A model generated the notes under the pieces. That model did not search any database, had not been told where the DNA came from, and worked only from the letters and a program-made list of their open reading frames with translations. Shown in pieces: positions 7,636 through 15,745 of a DNA stretch of 35,241 nt (positions are counted from its first letter, which is position 1; each line of letters opens with the position of its first letter). The stretch comes from Clostridia bacterium (GTDB lineage Bacteria; Bacillota; Clostridia; Oscillospirales; CAG-272), in assembly GCA_017550315.1 (NCBI GenBank), contig JAFZPN010000037.1, positions 1-35,241 of the forward strand. The letters are read 5' to 3'. Both the position numbers and the translations under genes were made by a program.

Positions 7636-8588
7636 CCGGAGACATCATCCTCAACGCAAATGCCTTCCCGCAGCCGAAGCGGAAGAAAAAGAGGGTCACC
7701 GCCGGGCGCGTGCTCTTCCTCATCTTCGCAATGACGGTCCTTGTGACCTTCGCGGTGCTCTTCCTCTTCCCGACGGTCTTCACCCTTGCAGACTCCTTCA
7801 TGTCGACGACCGAGATCACCGCGAACTACGGCAAGATCTTCTCGGGTCTCGGCGCGGCGGGGAACGGCGGACGCGTCTTCATCGGAGAAAAGGTCAATCT
7901 CCAGCTCATCCCCTCGAAGGTGAGCTTCTCCCAGTATTCGACGGTGCTTCTCAAATCGCCCGAATACCTCCTCAAATTCTGGAACTCCGTCAGCTACGTC
8001 CTCCCGATCGTGCTCTTCCAGCTGATCGTGGCGGCAGGCGCGTCCTATTGCTTCGCGCGGGTGCCGACCAAGTTCCGCTCGGCCGTCTTCTTCGCCTACA
8101 TCATCCTGATGCTGATGCCGTATCAGGTCACCCTCGTGCCGAACTACCTCGTGATCGACAAGCTCGATCTCTTGAACACCCGGTGGGCGATCATCCTGCC
8201 CGGCGTGTTCTCCCCGTTCTCGGTTTTCATCCTGACCAAATACATGCGCCGCATCCCGTCCTCCGTCGTCGAAGCCGCAAAGCTCGACGGCGCGGGAGAG
8301 TGGCAGATCTTCACCCGCATCTTCCTCCCGCTCTGCCAGAGCACCCTGTATTCGGTGGCGATCCTCGTCTTCCTCGACTACTGGAACATGGTGGAGCAGC
8401 CCCTCATCCTTCTATCGGATGAAGAGCTTTACCCGCTGTCCGTCTTCCTCTCGAAGATCAATCAGGGCGATACGGGCGTCGCGCTCGCCATCGCGGTCAT
8501 CTATATGGTGCCGCCCGTCCTGCTCTTCCTGTACAGCGAAGACTACCTGATCGACGGCATTTCGTATTCCGCTTCGGTCAAAGGCTGA
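7632..8588 (+). CDS. Carbohydrate ABC transporter permease, MalG/UgpE type
   Basis: A 318-residue permease, second half of the pair. After a basic N-terminus (PKRKKKR) comes the first membrane helix, then an external segment of some 60-70 residues (STTEITANYGKIFSG onward), then five more helices. The EAA loop EAAKLDGAGEWQIFTRIF lies near residues 214-231. Start fixed by the ATGA overlap with the upstream permease. Together the two would form the translocation pore for the ligand bound by the 844-residue lipoprotein at the end of the operon. Substrate unknown. Confidence 0.9.
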   Translation: MTGDIILNANAFPQPKRKKKRVTAGRVLFLIFAMTVLVTFAVLFLFPTVFTLADSFMSTTEITANYGKIFSGLGAAGNGGRVFIGEKVNLQLIPSKVSFSQYSTVLLKSPEYLLKFWNSVSYVLPIVLFQLIVAAGASYCFARVPTKFRSAVFFAYIILMLMPYQVTLVPNYLVIDKLDLLNTRWAIILPGVFSPFSVFILTKYMRRIPSSVVEAAKLDGAGEWQIFTRIFLPLCQSTLYSVAILVFLDYWNMVEQPLILLSDEELYPLSVFLSKINQGDTGVALAIAVIYMVPPVLLFLYSEDYLIDGISYSASVKG

Positions 8589-8622
8589 CCATCCCCAATC
8601 GATTCCAAGGAGAGTCCTTATC

Positions 8623-11310
8623 ATGAAAGATTCCGCAACCCGCAGAGCCTGGGTCAAGAACGTCGCGATCATCTTCCTCGTCATCCTGCTGCTTCTGACG
8701 TTCTTCTCGCGCACCATTCTGAACTATTCGCTGCCCGAGGTGTCGGCGCAGTACGCGCAGTACGCGACGCTCACCACTGCCGTCAAGACGCAGGGAACCG
8801 TGAAGGCCAACGAGAGCTACAACGTGGTCTTTGAGGAGAACGAGGCGGACGGCGGAACCGTGCAGAGCCGGAAGGTGATCTCCGTCTATGTGAAGGAAGG
8901 GGATACCGTCGAAAAGGACGCCCCGATCCTCGCGCTCTCCGGCGGTCCGTCCACGCAGCTCGAAGCGACGCGGAAGGATTACGAAGAGAAGAAGAAGGCA
9001 TACGAGCTCGCGCTCATCGACAGCGGGATCGAAGACATGAATTCCGAGAAGAGCGTCGCCGACAAGAAGCGCGAGATCGAGAAGGCCGAGGACAAGCTCG
9101 CCGAGCTCAAGGACGAGTACAAGGAAGCGCTCGCGGGCGGCGACCCGGTCAAGTCGATCAAGAACGCCATCGACCGCCTGAAGGACCGGATCAAGGACTA
9201 CCAGGCCCAGATCAAGACGATCAACGCCCAGAGCAAGGACACAGCCGCGACGAAGAAAACCGTCAACAAGCAGATCGAAGACGTCGACAAGCAGATCGCC
9301 GACGTGCAGAAGCTCTTAAGTGAAGCCGAGAGCAAGCGGGACGAGGCGGAACGCAAGCAGAACGAGGCAGAAAGCCAGATCGAGGAGGACATCCTCTCCA
9401 CCCTCACCGTCTCGCAGAAGCTGGCCGTGGCGCAGGACGAATACTATACCGCCGAGACCGCATATTATAACCTGAAATCCCAGGCTGAGAGCAAGAAGGC
9501 GGAAGCCGACCGCCTCGCCGGGATCGTGGAGGCGATCTCCGCGAACGAAGGGGACATCAATAAGGCAAACGACCTGACAAATCAGATCAAGGGCCTCGAA
9601 GAGCAGCGGGATGAACTCCTCCTGCAAGCGGACCGCAGCGCCGAAGACCATTACGAGACCGTCGCCAAATACGAAAAGACTCTGAACAACACGCTGGACG
9701 ACCTCCACGACGCCTACATAAAGACCGATAACGCGCTGCAGAAGGATCTTCTGGAACGCGAAAGCGAACTCCGGAAGCTGAACGAATCCTACGATAAGGC
9801 GGTCGAAGAAGCGAGAAACAGCACGGAAGAAGACGGCGAATCGTCCGGTGAGGACAGCGCCGAGGCTGTCAAAGCCATCCTCGAATCCATCTTCGCAAAG
9901 CAGGATGAAATTGAAGCCAAGAATCAGGAGATTCGGGAGAACGATAAGGATTACGACAAGAAAGTCTCCGATGCGTGGGACGACTACTACGAACAGGTCG
10001 ACGGCGTGACCAAGACCTACAACCGCGAAGTTGAGGACCGGGATCTCCGGCTCGATTCGCTCAACCGCCAGATCGCCGACGCGCAGGCAAAGCTCTACGT
10101 CATCGATATGCCCGAGGTGGACGACGTCATCAACTACGAATTCGGCTACGACCTCGGCGAAGCGCAGAATGCTCTCGCAAAGGCAAAGGAAGCGCAGACC
10201 CAGGCAGAGACGGACCTCCAGACGGCGGAACAGGTCTACGAAAAAGCCAAGTCCACCCTCGAATCCCTGAAAAAGCAGTCTGCGGCGGAAGGCGTTGCCG
10301 CGGAATATCAGAATACGTACTATTACTACAAGAACCAGGCCGACGGCTATCAGAGCCGCATCGACGCCCTGAATCAGCAGAAGAAGGCCTACGAGGACCG
10401 CCTCGACGCCATCGACGACAAGGTCGACGCCTATACGGATCAGGTGACCGACATCAACGATCTCATCACCGACCTCAACGAGCAGATCACGGACAAACAG
10501 ACCGAGCTCTCCGAAGCGGAGTCGGGGAAGGGCCGCGATCCCGAAGAGATCGACAAGGACATTCAGGCGCAGGAGGACACCATCCGCGAGCTGAAGGAGG
10601 ATTTCGAGATCCTCGAAGCCTCCGAGGGCCGCAAGAACACCGAAACCGATCAGCAGCTCGAAGCCCAGAAGAAGGAGATCGAAGCGCTCGAGAAAAAGAT
10701 CGAAGAGTATGAGAACGCGCCGGAGAACACCTCCGTCCTCGCGCCCATCGGCGGCCGCATCGTGTCCGTCAACTTCGTCCCCGGCGATACCGTGACGAGC
10801 GGCAACACCGTCGCGTCCATCGAAATCGCCGACAAGGGCTATGTCGTCGAGATCAGCATGTCCGCCGAGGAAGCCCGCCGCATCCAGGTCGGCTCGCCGT
10901 GCACCGTCACGAACTCCTGGTGGTATTCGAACATCACGGCGTCCGTCGCGCAGGTCCGGTCCGATCCCAAGAGCCAGGGCAAGAACCGCATCATCGTCAT
11001 CAATGTCTCTGGCGACGTCTCCGAAGGACAGAGCCTCAACTTCTCGATCGGCGACCGCAGCCAATCCTATGATTCCGTCCTGCCGAACTCCGCGCTGCGC
11101 TCCGACAACGACGGCACGTTCGTTTTGACCGTCGAGGCGAAGAAGACCCCGCTCGGCAACCGCTACGTCGCCAAGCGCACGAACGTCGAGATCCTCGCCT
11201 CCGACGATACGCAGTCCGCGGTCAGCGGCCTCTACGGCAGCGAATTCGTCATCACCAGCGCGACCACGCCGATCACCGACGGTCAGCAGGTCCGCCTTGC
11301 GGGCGATTGA
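8623..11310 (+). CDS. HlyD/RND-type membrane fusion protein with very long coiled coil
   Basis: An 895-residue adaptor. Residues 1-12 are cytoplasmic and basic, about 13-33 form one membrane anchor, and about 50-108 hold the first lipoyl half (VYVKEGDTVEKDAPILALSG). Residues 110-700 are almost pure charged heptad sequence. The second lipoyl half follows at about 706-735 (LAPIGGRIVSVNFVPGDTV), then a beta-barrel (from about 739) and a C-terminal membrane-proximal domain. A Ser/Glu/Asp/Gly-rich break (STEEDGESSGED, 400-411) falls exactly at the coil midpoint, as expected for the tip of a hairpin. Usual adaptors have hairpin arms of well under 100 residues; here each would be about 290. Good ribosome site (AAGGAGAG). 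Role inferred: an extracellular scaffold for the proteins encoded beside it. Confidence 0.85.
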   Translation: MKDSATRRAWVKNVAIIFLVILLLLTFFSRTILNYSLPEVSAQYAQYATLTTAVKTQGTVKANESYNVVFEENEADGGTVQSRKVISVYVKEGDTVEKDAPILALSGGPSTQLEATRKDYEEKKKAYELALIDSGIEDMNSEKSVADKKREIEKAEDKLAELKDEYKEALAGGDPVKSIKNAIDRLKDRIKDYQAQIKTINAQSKDTAATKKTVNKQIEDVDKQIADVQKLLSEAESKRDEAERKQNEAESQIEEDILSTLTVSQKLAVAQDEYYTAETAYYNLKSQAESKKAEADRLAGIVEAISANEGDINKANDLTNQIKGLEEQRDELLLQADRSAEDHYETVAKYEKTLNNTLDDLHDAYIKTDNALQKDLLERESELRKLNESYDKAVEEARNSTEEDGESSGEDSAEAVKAILESIFAKQDEIEAKNQEIRENDKDYDKKVSDAWDDYYEQVDGVTKTYNREVEDRDLRLDSLNRQIADAQAKLYVIDMPEVDDVINYEFGYDLGEAQNALAKAKEAQTQAETDLQTAEQVYEKAKSTLESLKKQSAAEGVAAEYQNTYYYYKNQADGYQSRIDALNQQKKAYEDRLDAIDDKVDAYTDQVTDINDLITDLNEQITDKQTELSEAESGKGRDPEEIDKDIQAQEDTIRELKEDFEILEASEGRKNTETDQQLEAQKKEIEALEKKIEEYENAPENTSVLAPIGGRIVSVNFVPGDTVTSGNTVASIEIADKGYVVEISMSAEEARRIQVGSPCTVTNSWWYSNITASVAQVRSDPKSQGKNRIIVINVSGDVSEGQSLNFSIGDRSQSYDSVLPNSALRSDNDGTFVLTVEAKKTPLGNRYVAKRTNVEILASDDTQSAVSGLYGSEFVITSATTPITDGQQVRLAGD

Positions 11311-11322
11311 TGCGGGGGAATC

Positions 11323-12525
11323 ATGAGCGATAAAGTCAATCGAAAAATCCTCAAGGCCTCGGGCATCGTCGCGCTCGTGATGCTCGGCGCGCTGCTCGTC
11401 GTCGGGCTTCTCGAGCTCGTCGTCCTCAGCATGCGGGGCCGGCTCGGCTTCCTCGACGCGGGCAAGCGATGGTCCGCAAATGGGGACCGCTTCGCCGTCG
11501 TCTCGCTCTACGCCGAACAGAGCGCGGGCCTGACGGGCGACGATGCGGTCGGCTGGGCGCGCTCGATCGACGCGGGCCTGCTCGAAGCCTCCATCACGCC
11601 GAAGGAAGGCGCGAGTTCGTGGGCGTACTGCTACGCCGCGGACGACACGCTCTCCGTCAAAGGCCCGAAGGGGACCGTCAGCGCAAAGACCCTGGCGGTG
11701 GGCGGCGAATTCTTCGTCTTCCATCCGCTCGCGTTCAAGTACGGCGGCGGCTTCCTGAGTGACGAATCGATCCCGCGCGGCGTGGTGCTCGACCGGGACC
11801 TCGCCTGGCGGGTCTACGGCGCGGAGAACATCATCGGCATGACCGTTGAGATCGGCGGGGAAGAGTTCGTCATCGTCGGCATCGCGGAGCGGGAATCAAA
11901 ATCCGGTCCGTATAAACGTGCCTACGGCGATACCCCGCGCCTCTACATGAGCTACGCCGGCTACCGGAAGGTCGGAGAGGCGAACGTCACCTCCTTCGAG
12001 GCCGCGCTCCCGAACCCCGTCACGGGCTTTGCCGCGAACATCTTCACGGATAAGGTCCGCACGGACGAGAGCCGCAGCGTCATCCGCGAGGTCACGGACC
12101 GGTTCTCCCTGAAGAACCGTTTCGCCAACATGAAGGAGCTCTCCTACGCGTGGGTGAGCGTCAACAAGATCGAATATCCGTATTGGGAAAACGAAGCGCG
12201 TGTCTATGACTACCGGGCCGCGGTCCTGATGATCTTCGAGGTCACCGCCGCCGCCGTCGCCGTCTTCTCGCTCCTCCTTTCGTTCACCCTCCTGCGCGTC
12301 TCGGGCTATTCCGTGATCCAGAGCGCGAAGAACGGATGGAAAAAGCTCTCCGAAGCGCGCGCGAAGAAAAAACGCGAGCGTCCGGCTAAGCCGCAAAAGA
12401 GCAGGAAAGCAAAACCGAAAGAAACAGAGAAAGAAACAAAATCCGAAGAAACACAAGAACAGCCGTCGGAATCGGAAACAGAATTCCTCCCCGACGAGAA
12501 TCCCGAAGAAAGAGGTAATCCATGA
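11323..12525 (+). CDS. MacB periplasmic-core-like protein with two membrane segments
   Basis: A 400-residue protein. One membrane helix lies at about residues 11-36, an external domain at about 40-293, a second helix at about 299-326, and a basic then acidic cytoplasmic tail at 330-400 (KKKRERPAKPQKSRKAK, then Glu/Ser-rich). The external domain carries the MacB_PCD pattern: VVLDRDLAWRVYG, NIIGMTVEIGGEEFVIVGI. In MacB/FtsX-type transporters this domain is inserted between helix 1 and three further helices and works with an adaptor. Here helices 3 and 4 and the ATPase are missing. It starts 12 bases after the adaptor gene and overlaps the next gene by four bases, so the three are coupled. Probably a structural or mechanotransmission partner of the HlyD-like protein; this is inference. 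Confidence 0.7.
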   Translation: MSDKVNRKILKASGIVALVMLGALLVVGLLELVVLSMRGRLGFLDAGKRWSANGDRFAVVSLYAEQSAGLTGDDAVGWARSIDAGLLEASITPKEGASSWAYCYAADDTLSVKGPKGTVSAKTLAVGGEFFVFHPLAFKYGGGFLSDESIPRGVVLDRDLAWRVYGAENIIGMTVEIGGEEFVIVGIAERESKSGPYKRAYGDTPRLYMSYAGYRKVGEANVTSFEAALPNPVTGFAANIFTDKVRTDESRSVIREVTDRFSLKNRFANMKELSYAWVSVNKIEYPYWENEARVYDYRAAVLMIFEVTAAAVAVFSLLLSFTLLRVSGYSVIQSAKNGWKKLSEARAKKKRERPAKPQKSRKAKPKETEKETKSEETQEQPSESETEFLPDENPEERGNP

Positions 12526-15056
12526 CCATCAAGAAAATCGTCTCCACCGTCCTTGCCGTCCTTCTCGCGGCTTCCTCCCTCGCGTCCTTTGCGGGATGCA
12601 GAAAGAAGACCGCGGAACCCGTAAAAGAGAAGCGCACCAATGTCTATGCCGGCGAAGATATCGAACTTCCCGAAGACGTCCGCTACGTGCAGCGCATCGT
12701 CGCCGCGGGTGGGAAAGCCTACCTGACCTATGAAGCGGACTTCATGGTGACCTACAACGACGAAGGCACCGAAGTCGAGCGTAAAGCCGGTTATGACTGG
12801 GAACAGGTCGAAAAGCTCCAGGCCGATCTCCCCGAGGGCTGGTACATCGGCTACGAATACAAAGAGATGCTCTGTGTCATCGACATCGACACCAAGACCA
12901 CCTCCTCCGTACCCTTCGATTTCGACCAAGACGCGTACGGCTACATGTCCTCCAACCTGTTCCCCGCGCCCGACGGCCATCTCATGGGCATCACGAACAA
13001 GTGGGAATACAACGAGGACTACACCGAATCCACGTCATACTTCTATCTCGTGAACATCGATCCCGCGACGGGCAGCGTCTCCTCGACTTCTCTCAACGAC
13101 GCGCTGGCAAAAGGCGGCTGCGATCCGACGATGACCTACATCAACAGCTCCGTCGTCCGCGGCGATGAGCTCATCCTCGGCATGGAGGGCGGCACCCTGC
13201 TTGTCACCGACCTCGACGGGAACTACAAGGGCAAGATGGACCTGAACATGCAGGACGGCTGGATCAATTCGCTCGGCGTCTCCGGCGACCGTCTTGTGGT
13301 CATGTATTACGATCAGAACGGCCAGAAGCTGAAATACGCGGAGGGCAGCGGCGATTTCGTCCAGATCTCGAACGATGTCATCGGCTCGAACGGCAGTCTC
13401 ATCGCCTGCGACAACGAGAACATTTATTTCAACTCCTCCACCGGCATCAGCGCGTACCACTTCGCCGACGGTTCCTATAAGGAAGTGCTGAACTACATCA
13501 ACTCCGACATCCTGAACTCCGGCAGCATCGCGTTCCTCGAAGACGGACGCCTTCTCATGGCCACCACCGACTGGTCGAAAGACACAAGTGTGACCACTCT
13601 GTCCGTCTATCACCGCGTCCCGGATGAGGAACTCGCCGATGAGATCATCCTGCGCCTCGGCTGCATCTACACGGACTACACCCTGCGCGGCGCCATCATC
13701 CGCTTCAACAAGCAGAACACCGGCGTCCGCGTCACCGTCGTCGACTATTCCTCCTACAACAACGAGGACAATGGGTGGACCGGCGCGGCGAAGCAGTTCA
13801 ACAACGACATCGCGACGGGCAAACTACCCGACATCGTCCAGCTCGACACCTCTCTCCCGATCGACAGCTATTTCCACAAGAACATCTTCGCCGATCTGAA
13901 CGCCTTCATCGACGATCCGGAGATCGGCATCGACCGCTCGACGCTCGAGGAGAACATCCTGACCGCCAATCTCACGAAGGGCAAGCTCAACTCCCTCATC
14001 CTCCTGTATTCCGTCAATACCCTGCTCGCGAAGAGCGATAAGGTCGGCAAGGACGCCGGCTGGACCTTTGAGGACATGATGAAGGCGATCCGGACGATGC
14101 CCGCCGACAGCCGCGCGTTCTTCGAGTACAGCCGCGACAACATCCTCGAGAGCTTCTTCCAGTATTCGATGGATTCCTTCATCGACTGGGATACCGGGAA
14201 GACCTATTTCGACACGAACGGCTTCATCGAATTTGCCAACTATCTGAAGACCTGTCCCGAAAAGGGATACTGGGAAGAGCTCTACGGCGACAACTACGAA
14301 TACGATCCCGACCGGGAACGGCAATATGAAGAGGAATATGCCCTGCGGTTCTACCACGACAAGGCGCTGTTCCAGATGGCTTATTTCTCCTCGTTCACCG
14401 ATTATCTGTACAGCCTCAATCAGTTCGCCACGACGGACGTCACCGCGATCGGCTATCCCCGCGAGGGCGAGGGCAACGGCGCGGTCATCATCCCGTCGCT
14501 CGAACTGGCCATCAGCGCGAAGAGCACCGCGAAGAACCAGGCATGGGACTTCATCAAGTACCTCCTGAACGATGAGAACATCATGAATCCCGGCTGGCAG
14601 TTCAGCATCTCGAAGGCCGCGATGGAGGAGATGTACCAAAGCGCCCAGGAGAACTACGGCGACAATTACGGCGTCCTTTATGACGCCAGCGTCAACGCCG
14701 AGGCCGAAGTAGAAGAAGACATCGACGCGGAAGAAGCGGCAGACGAAGCCGATTTCGTGGAAGAACCCAAGATGGTCTCCGGCGATTACAACGAATACGA
14801 CTGGATGCGCGAAGCGGGATACTCCGAAGAATACATCGACTTCCAGAAGAATTCCCACCAGCCCTATAACCAGGCCGCGGTCGACTATATCCGCGGGATC
14901 ATCGAAGGCGCGTCCAAGATTGCCCGTACGGACAGCGAGCTTGTCGACATCGTGAAGGAAGACCTCTCCGCCGTCTTTGCCGGTGCGAAATCCGCCGCAG
15001 ACGCCGCGAAGCAGATCGCCAGCCGCGTCGGCATCTACGTCTCCGAACACTCCTGA
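12522..15056 (+). CDS. Lipoprotein: beta-propeller-like domain fused to solute-binding protein
   Basis: An 844-residue lipoprotein. The signal peptide ends in lipobox FAGC (Cys26). Residues about 35-370 contain repeated short beta motifs with turns such as GDRLVVMYYDQNGQ, NENIYFNSSTG and EDGRLLMAT, as in a beta-propeller. From about 372 (IILRLGCIYTDYTLRGAI) a family 1 solute-binding domain begins, with LPDIVQLD, the hinge-region VTAIGYPREGEGNGAVI and AWDFIKYLLND. A Glu/Asp-rich insertion is found at about 726-748. Ordinary binding proteins are about 400-550 residues, so the propeller is an added module. Start fixed by the ATGA overlap with the previous gene. It presumably feeds the permeases at 6691-8588. 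Ligand unknown. A strong terminator follows. Confidence 0.85.
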   Translation: MTIKKIVSTVLAVLLAASSLASFAGCRKKTAEPVKEKRTNVYAGEDIELPEDVRYVQRIVAAGGKAYLTYEADFMVTYNDEGTEVERKAGYDWEQVEKLQADLPEGWYIGYEYKEMLCVIDIDTKTTSSVPFDFDQDAYGYMSSNLFPAPDGHLMGITNKWEYNEDYTESTSYFYLVNIDPATGSVSSTSLNDALAKGGCDPTMTYINSSVVRGDELILGMEGGTLLVTDLDGNYKGKMDLNMQDGWINSLGVSGDRLVVMYYDQNGQKLKYAEGSGDFVQISNDVIGSNGSLIACDNENIYFNSSTGISAYHFADGSYKEVLNYINSDILNSGSIAFLEDGRLLMATTDWSKDTSVTTLSVYHRVPDEELADEIILRLGCIYTDYTLRGAIIRFNKQNTGVRVTVVDYSSYNNEDNGWTGAAKQFNNDIATGKLPDIVQLDTSLPIDSYFHKNIFADLNAFIDDPEIGIDRSTLEENILTANLTKGKLNSLILLYSVNTLLAKSDKVGKDAGWTFEDMMKAIRTMPADSRAFFEYSRDNILESFFQYSMDSFIDWDTGKTYFDTNGFIEFANYLKTCPEKGYWEELYGDNYEYDPDRERQYEEEYALRFYHDKALFQMAYFSSFTDYLYSLNQFATTDVTAIGYPREGEGNGAVIIPSLELAISAKSTAKNQAWDFIKYLLNDENIMNPGWQFSISKAAMEEMYQSAQENYGDNYGVLYDASVNAEAEVEEDIDAEEAADEADFVEEPKMVSGDYNEYDWMREAGYSEEYIDFQKNSHQPYNQAAVDYIRGIIEGASKIARTDSELVDIVKEDLSAVFAGAKSAADAAKQIASRVGIYVSEHS

Positions 15057-15088
15057 TCCATAGACCGGGACACACCGAAAACGCTTTA

Positions 15089-15131
15089 CGGAATACCCTG
15101 TACCAGAGCGGCGCGGGGTATTCCGCTTTTT
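15089..15131 (+). terminator. Rho-independent terminator of the hybrid transporter operon
   Basis: CGGAATACCC (15089-15098) pairs perfectly with GGGTATTCCG (15116-15125), followed by CTTTTT. It lies 33 bases after the stop codon. Confidence 0.85.
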
Positions 15132-15246
15132 CCCGGGTCAGCCGGAAGAAAACGGAAATGTTAACAAAATGAAGAAAATACAAATTTGATCCCGACGGCT
15201 CGCGACATGTTGTGGAACCTGCCGATAAAAAAATTGTAAGAAGCTA

Positions 15247-15275
15247 TTGATTTCAAGGATAATTTTTGCTATAAT
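15247..15275 (+). promoter_or_regulatory. Promoter for ptsH-uvrC operon, extended -10
   Basis: TTGATT (15247-15252), 17 bases, TATAAT (15270-15275) with TGC directly upstream. A second TATAAT lies at 15281-15286. Confidence 0.75.
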
Positions 15276-15295
15276 AGATTTATAATCAGAGGTGT

Positions 15296-15350
15296 ATCCA
15301 TATTCGTCGTTGTACCGCGATGGATCGCCGGAGGAGACGGCCTCAGGTCC
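15296..15350 (+). other. Possible structured leader of ptsH
   Basis: ATCCAT (15296-15301) can pair with ATGGAT (15320-15325), and CGGAGG near 15329 can pair with CCT/TCCG near 15341-15351. The pairs are short, so this may be chance. No known riboswitch class is recognised. Confidence 0.25.
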
Positions 15351-15377
15351 GAATAACCCACATCAGGAGCGTAAGAT

Positions 15378-15641
15378 ATGATTTCGTGCGACGTAACCAT
15401 TAAGAATAACGTCGGTCTCCATGCAAGACCGGCCACGTTCTTCATCCAGAAGGCAAACTCCTACAAGAGTTCCATCTGGGTCGAAAAGGATGACCGCAGA
15501 GTGAACGCGAAGAGCCTGCTCGGCGTTCTCTCCCTCGGTATTGTGAAGGGGATGACCATCACCCTCATCGCAGACGGCACCGACGAGGAAGAAGCCCTCG
15601 AAGGCCTCTCCACCCTCATCGACAGCGGTTTCGCCGAATAA
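15378..15641 (+). CDS. ptsH: Phosphocarrier protein HPr
   Basis: An 87-residue HPr. The phospho-accepting His15 lies in GLHARPA and the regulatory Ser46 in NAKSLLGVLSLG. In Firmicutes, HPr carries phosphate from enzyme I to sugar-specific PTS proteins, and phosphorylation at Ser46 by HPr kinase turns it into the co-repressor of CcpA for carbon catabolite repression. Both residues are present, so either role is possible. The start follows AGGAG (15364-15368). No enzyme I, enzyme II or HPr kinase gene is in the window; in non-PTS Clostridia, HPr can be mainly regulatory. Next to it is uvrC, probably in one transcript since no terminator is seen. Confidence 0.95.
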   Translation: MISCDVTIKNNVGLHARPATFFIQKANSYKSSIWVEKDDRRVNAKSLLGVLSLGIVKGMTITLIADGTDEEEALEGLSTLIDSGFAE

Positions 15642-15646
15642 CGGTC

Positions 15647-15724
15647 CGCCCCATGCAGGAGGGGCGTCATGTCCTGCGGGTAAAGTGAAGAATGACGGGC
15701 GATGGTGAACGCATGCATCATCGC
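15647..15724 (+). other. Structured ptsH-uvrC intercistronic RNA: candidate pseudoknot plus hairpin
   Basis: CGCCCC (15647-15652) pairs with GGGGCG (15661-15666). GCAGGA (15655-15660), lying in the loop, pairs with TCCTGC (15672-15677). This is an H-type pseudoknot layout with loops of 2 and 5 bases. A second stem pairs GCGATGGTG (15699-15707) with CATCATCGC (15716-15724), one wobble. No T-run follows, so these are not simple terminators. Function unknown. Confidence 0.35.
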
Positions 15725-15745
15725 TCGATTTGTTATGGGAACGAT

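Larger units (their letters stand above)
15057..15377. other. Gene-free stretch between the transporter operon and ptsH
   Basis: 321 bases with no convincing gene. It holds the terminator of the upstream operon (15089-15131), an AT-rich segment, the ptsH promoter (15247-15275) and a leader of about 95 bases with possible hairpins. Between 15132 and 15246 nothing else is recognised. Confidence 0.7.

Noticed and set aside
9316..11724. Open frame of about 800 codons on the minus strand opposite the adaptor gene
   Set aside because: A GC-rich antisense shadow of the heptad-coding gene: no ribosome site, low-complexity Leu/Val/Asp/Gly composition, and no recognisable domain.
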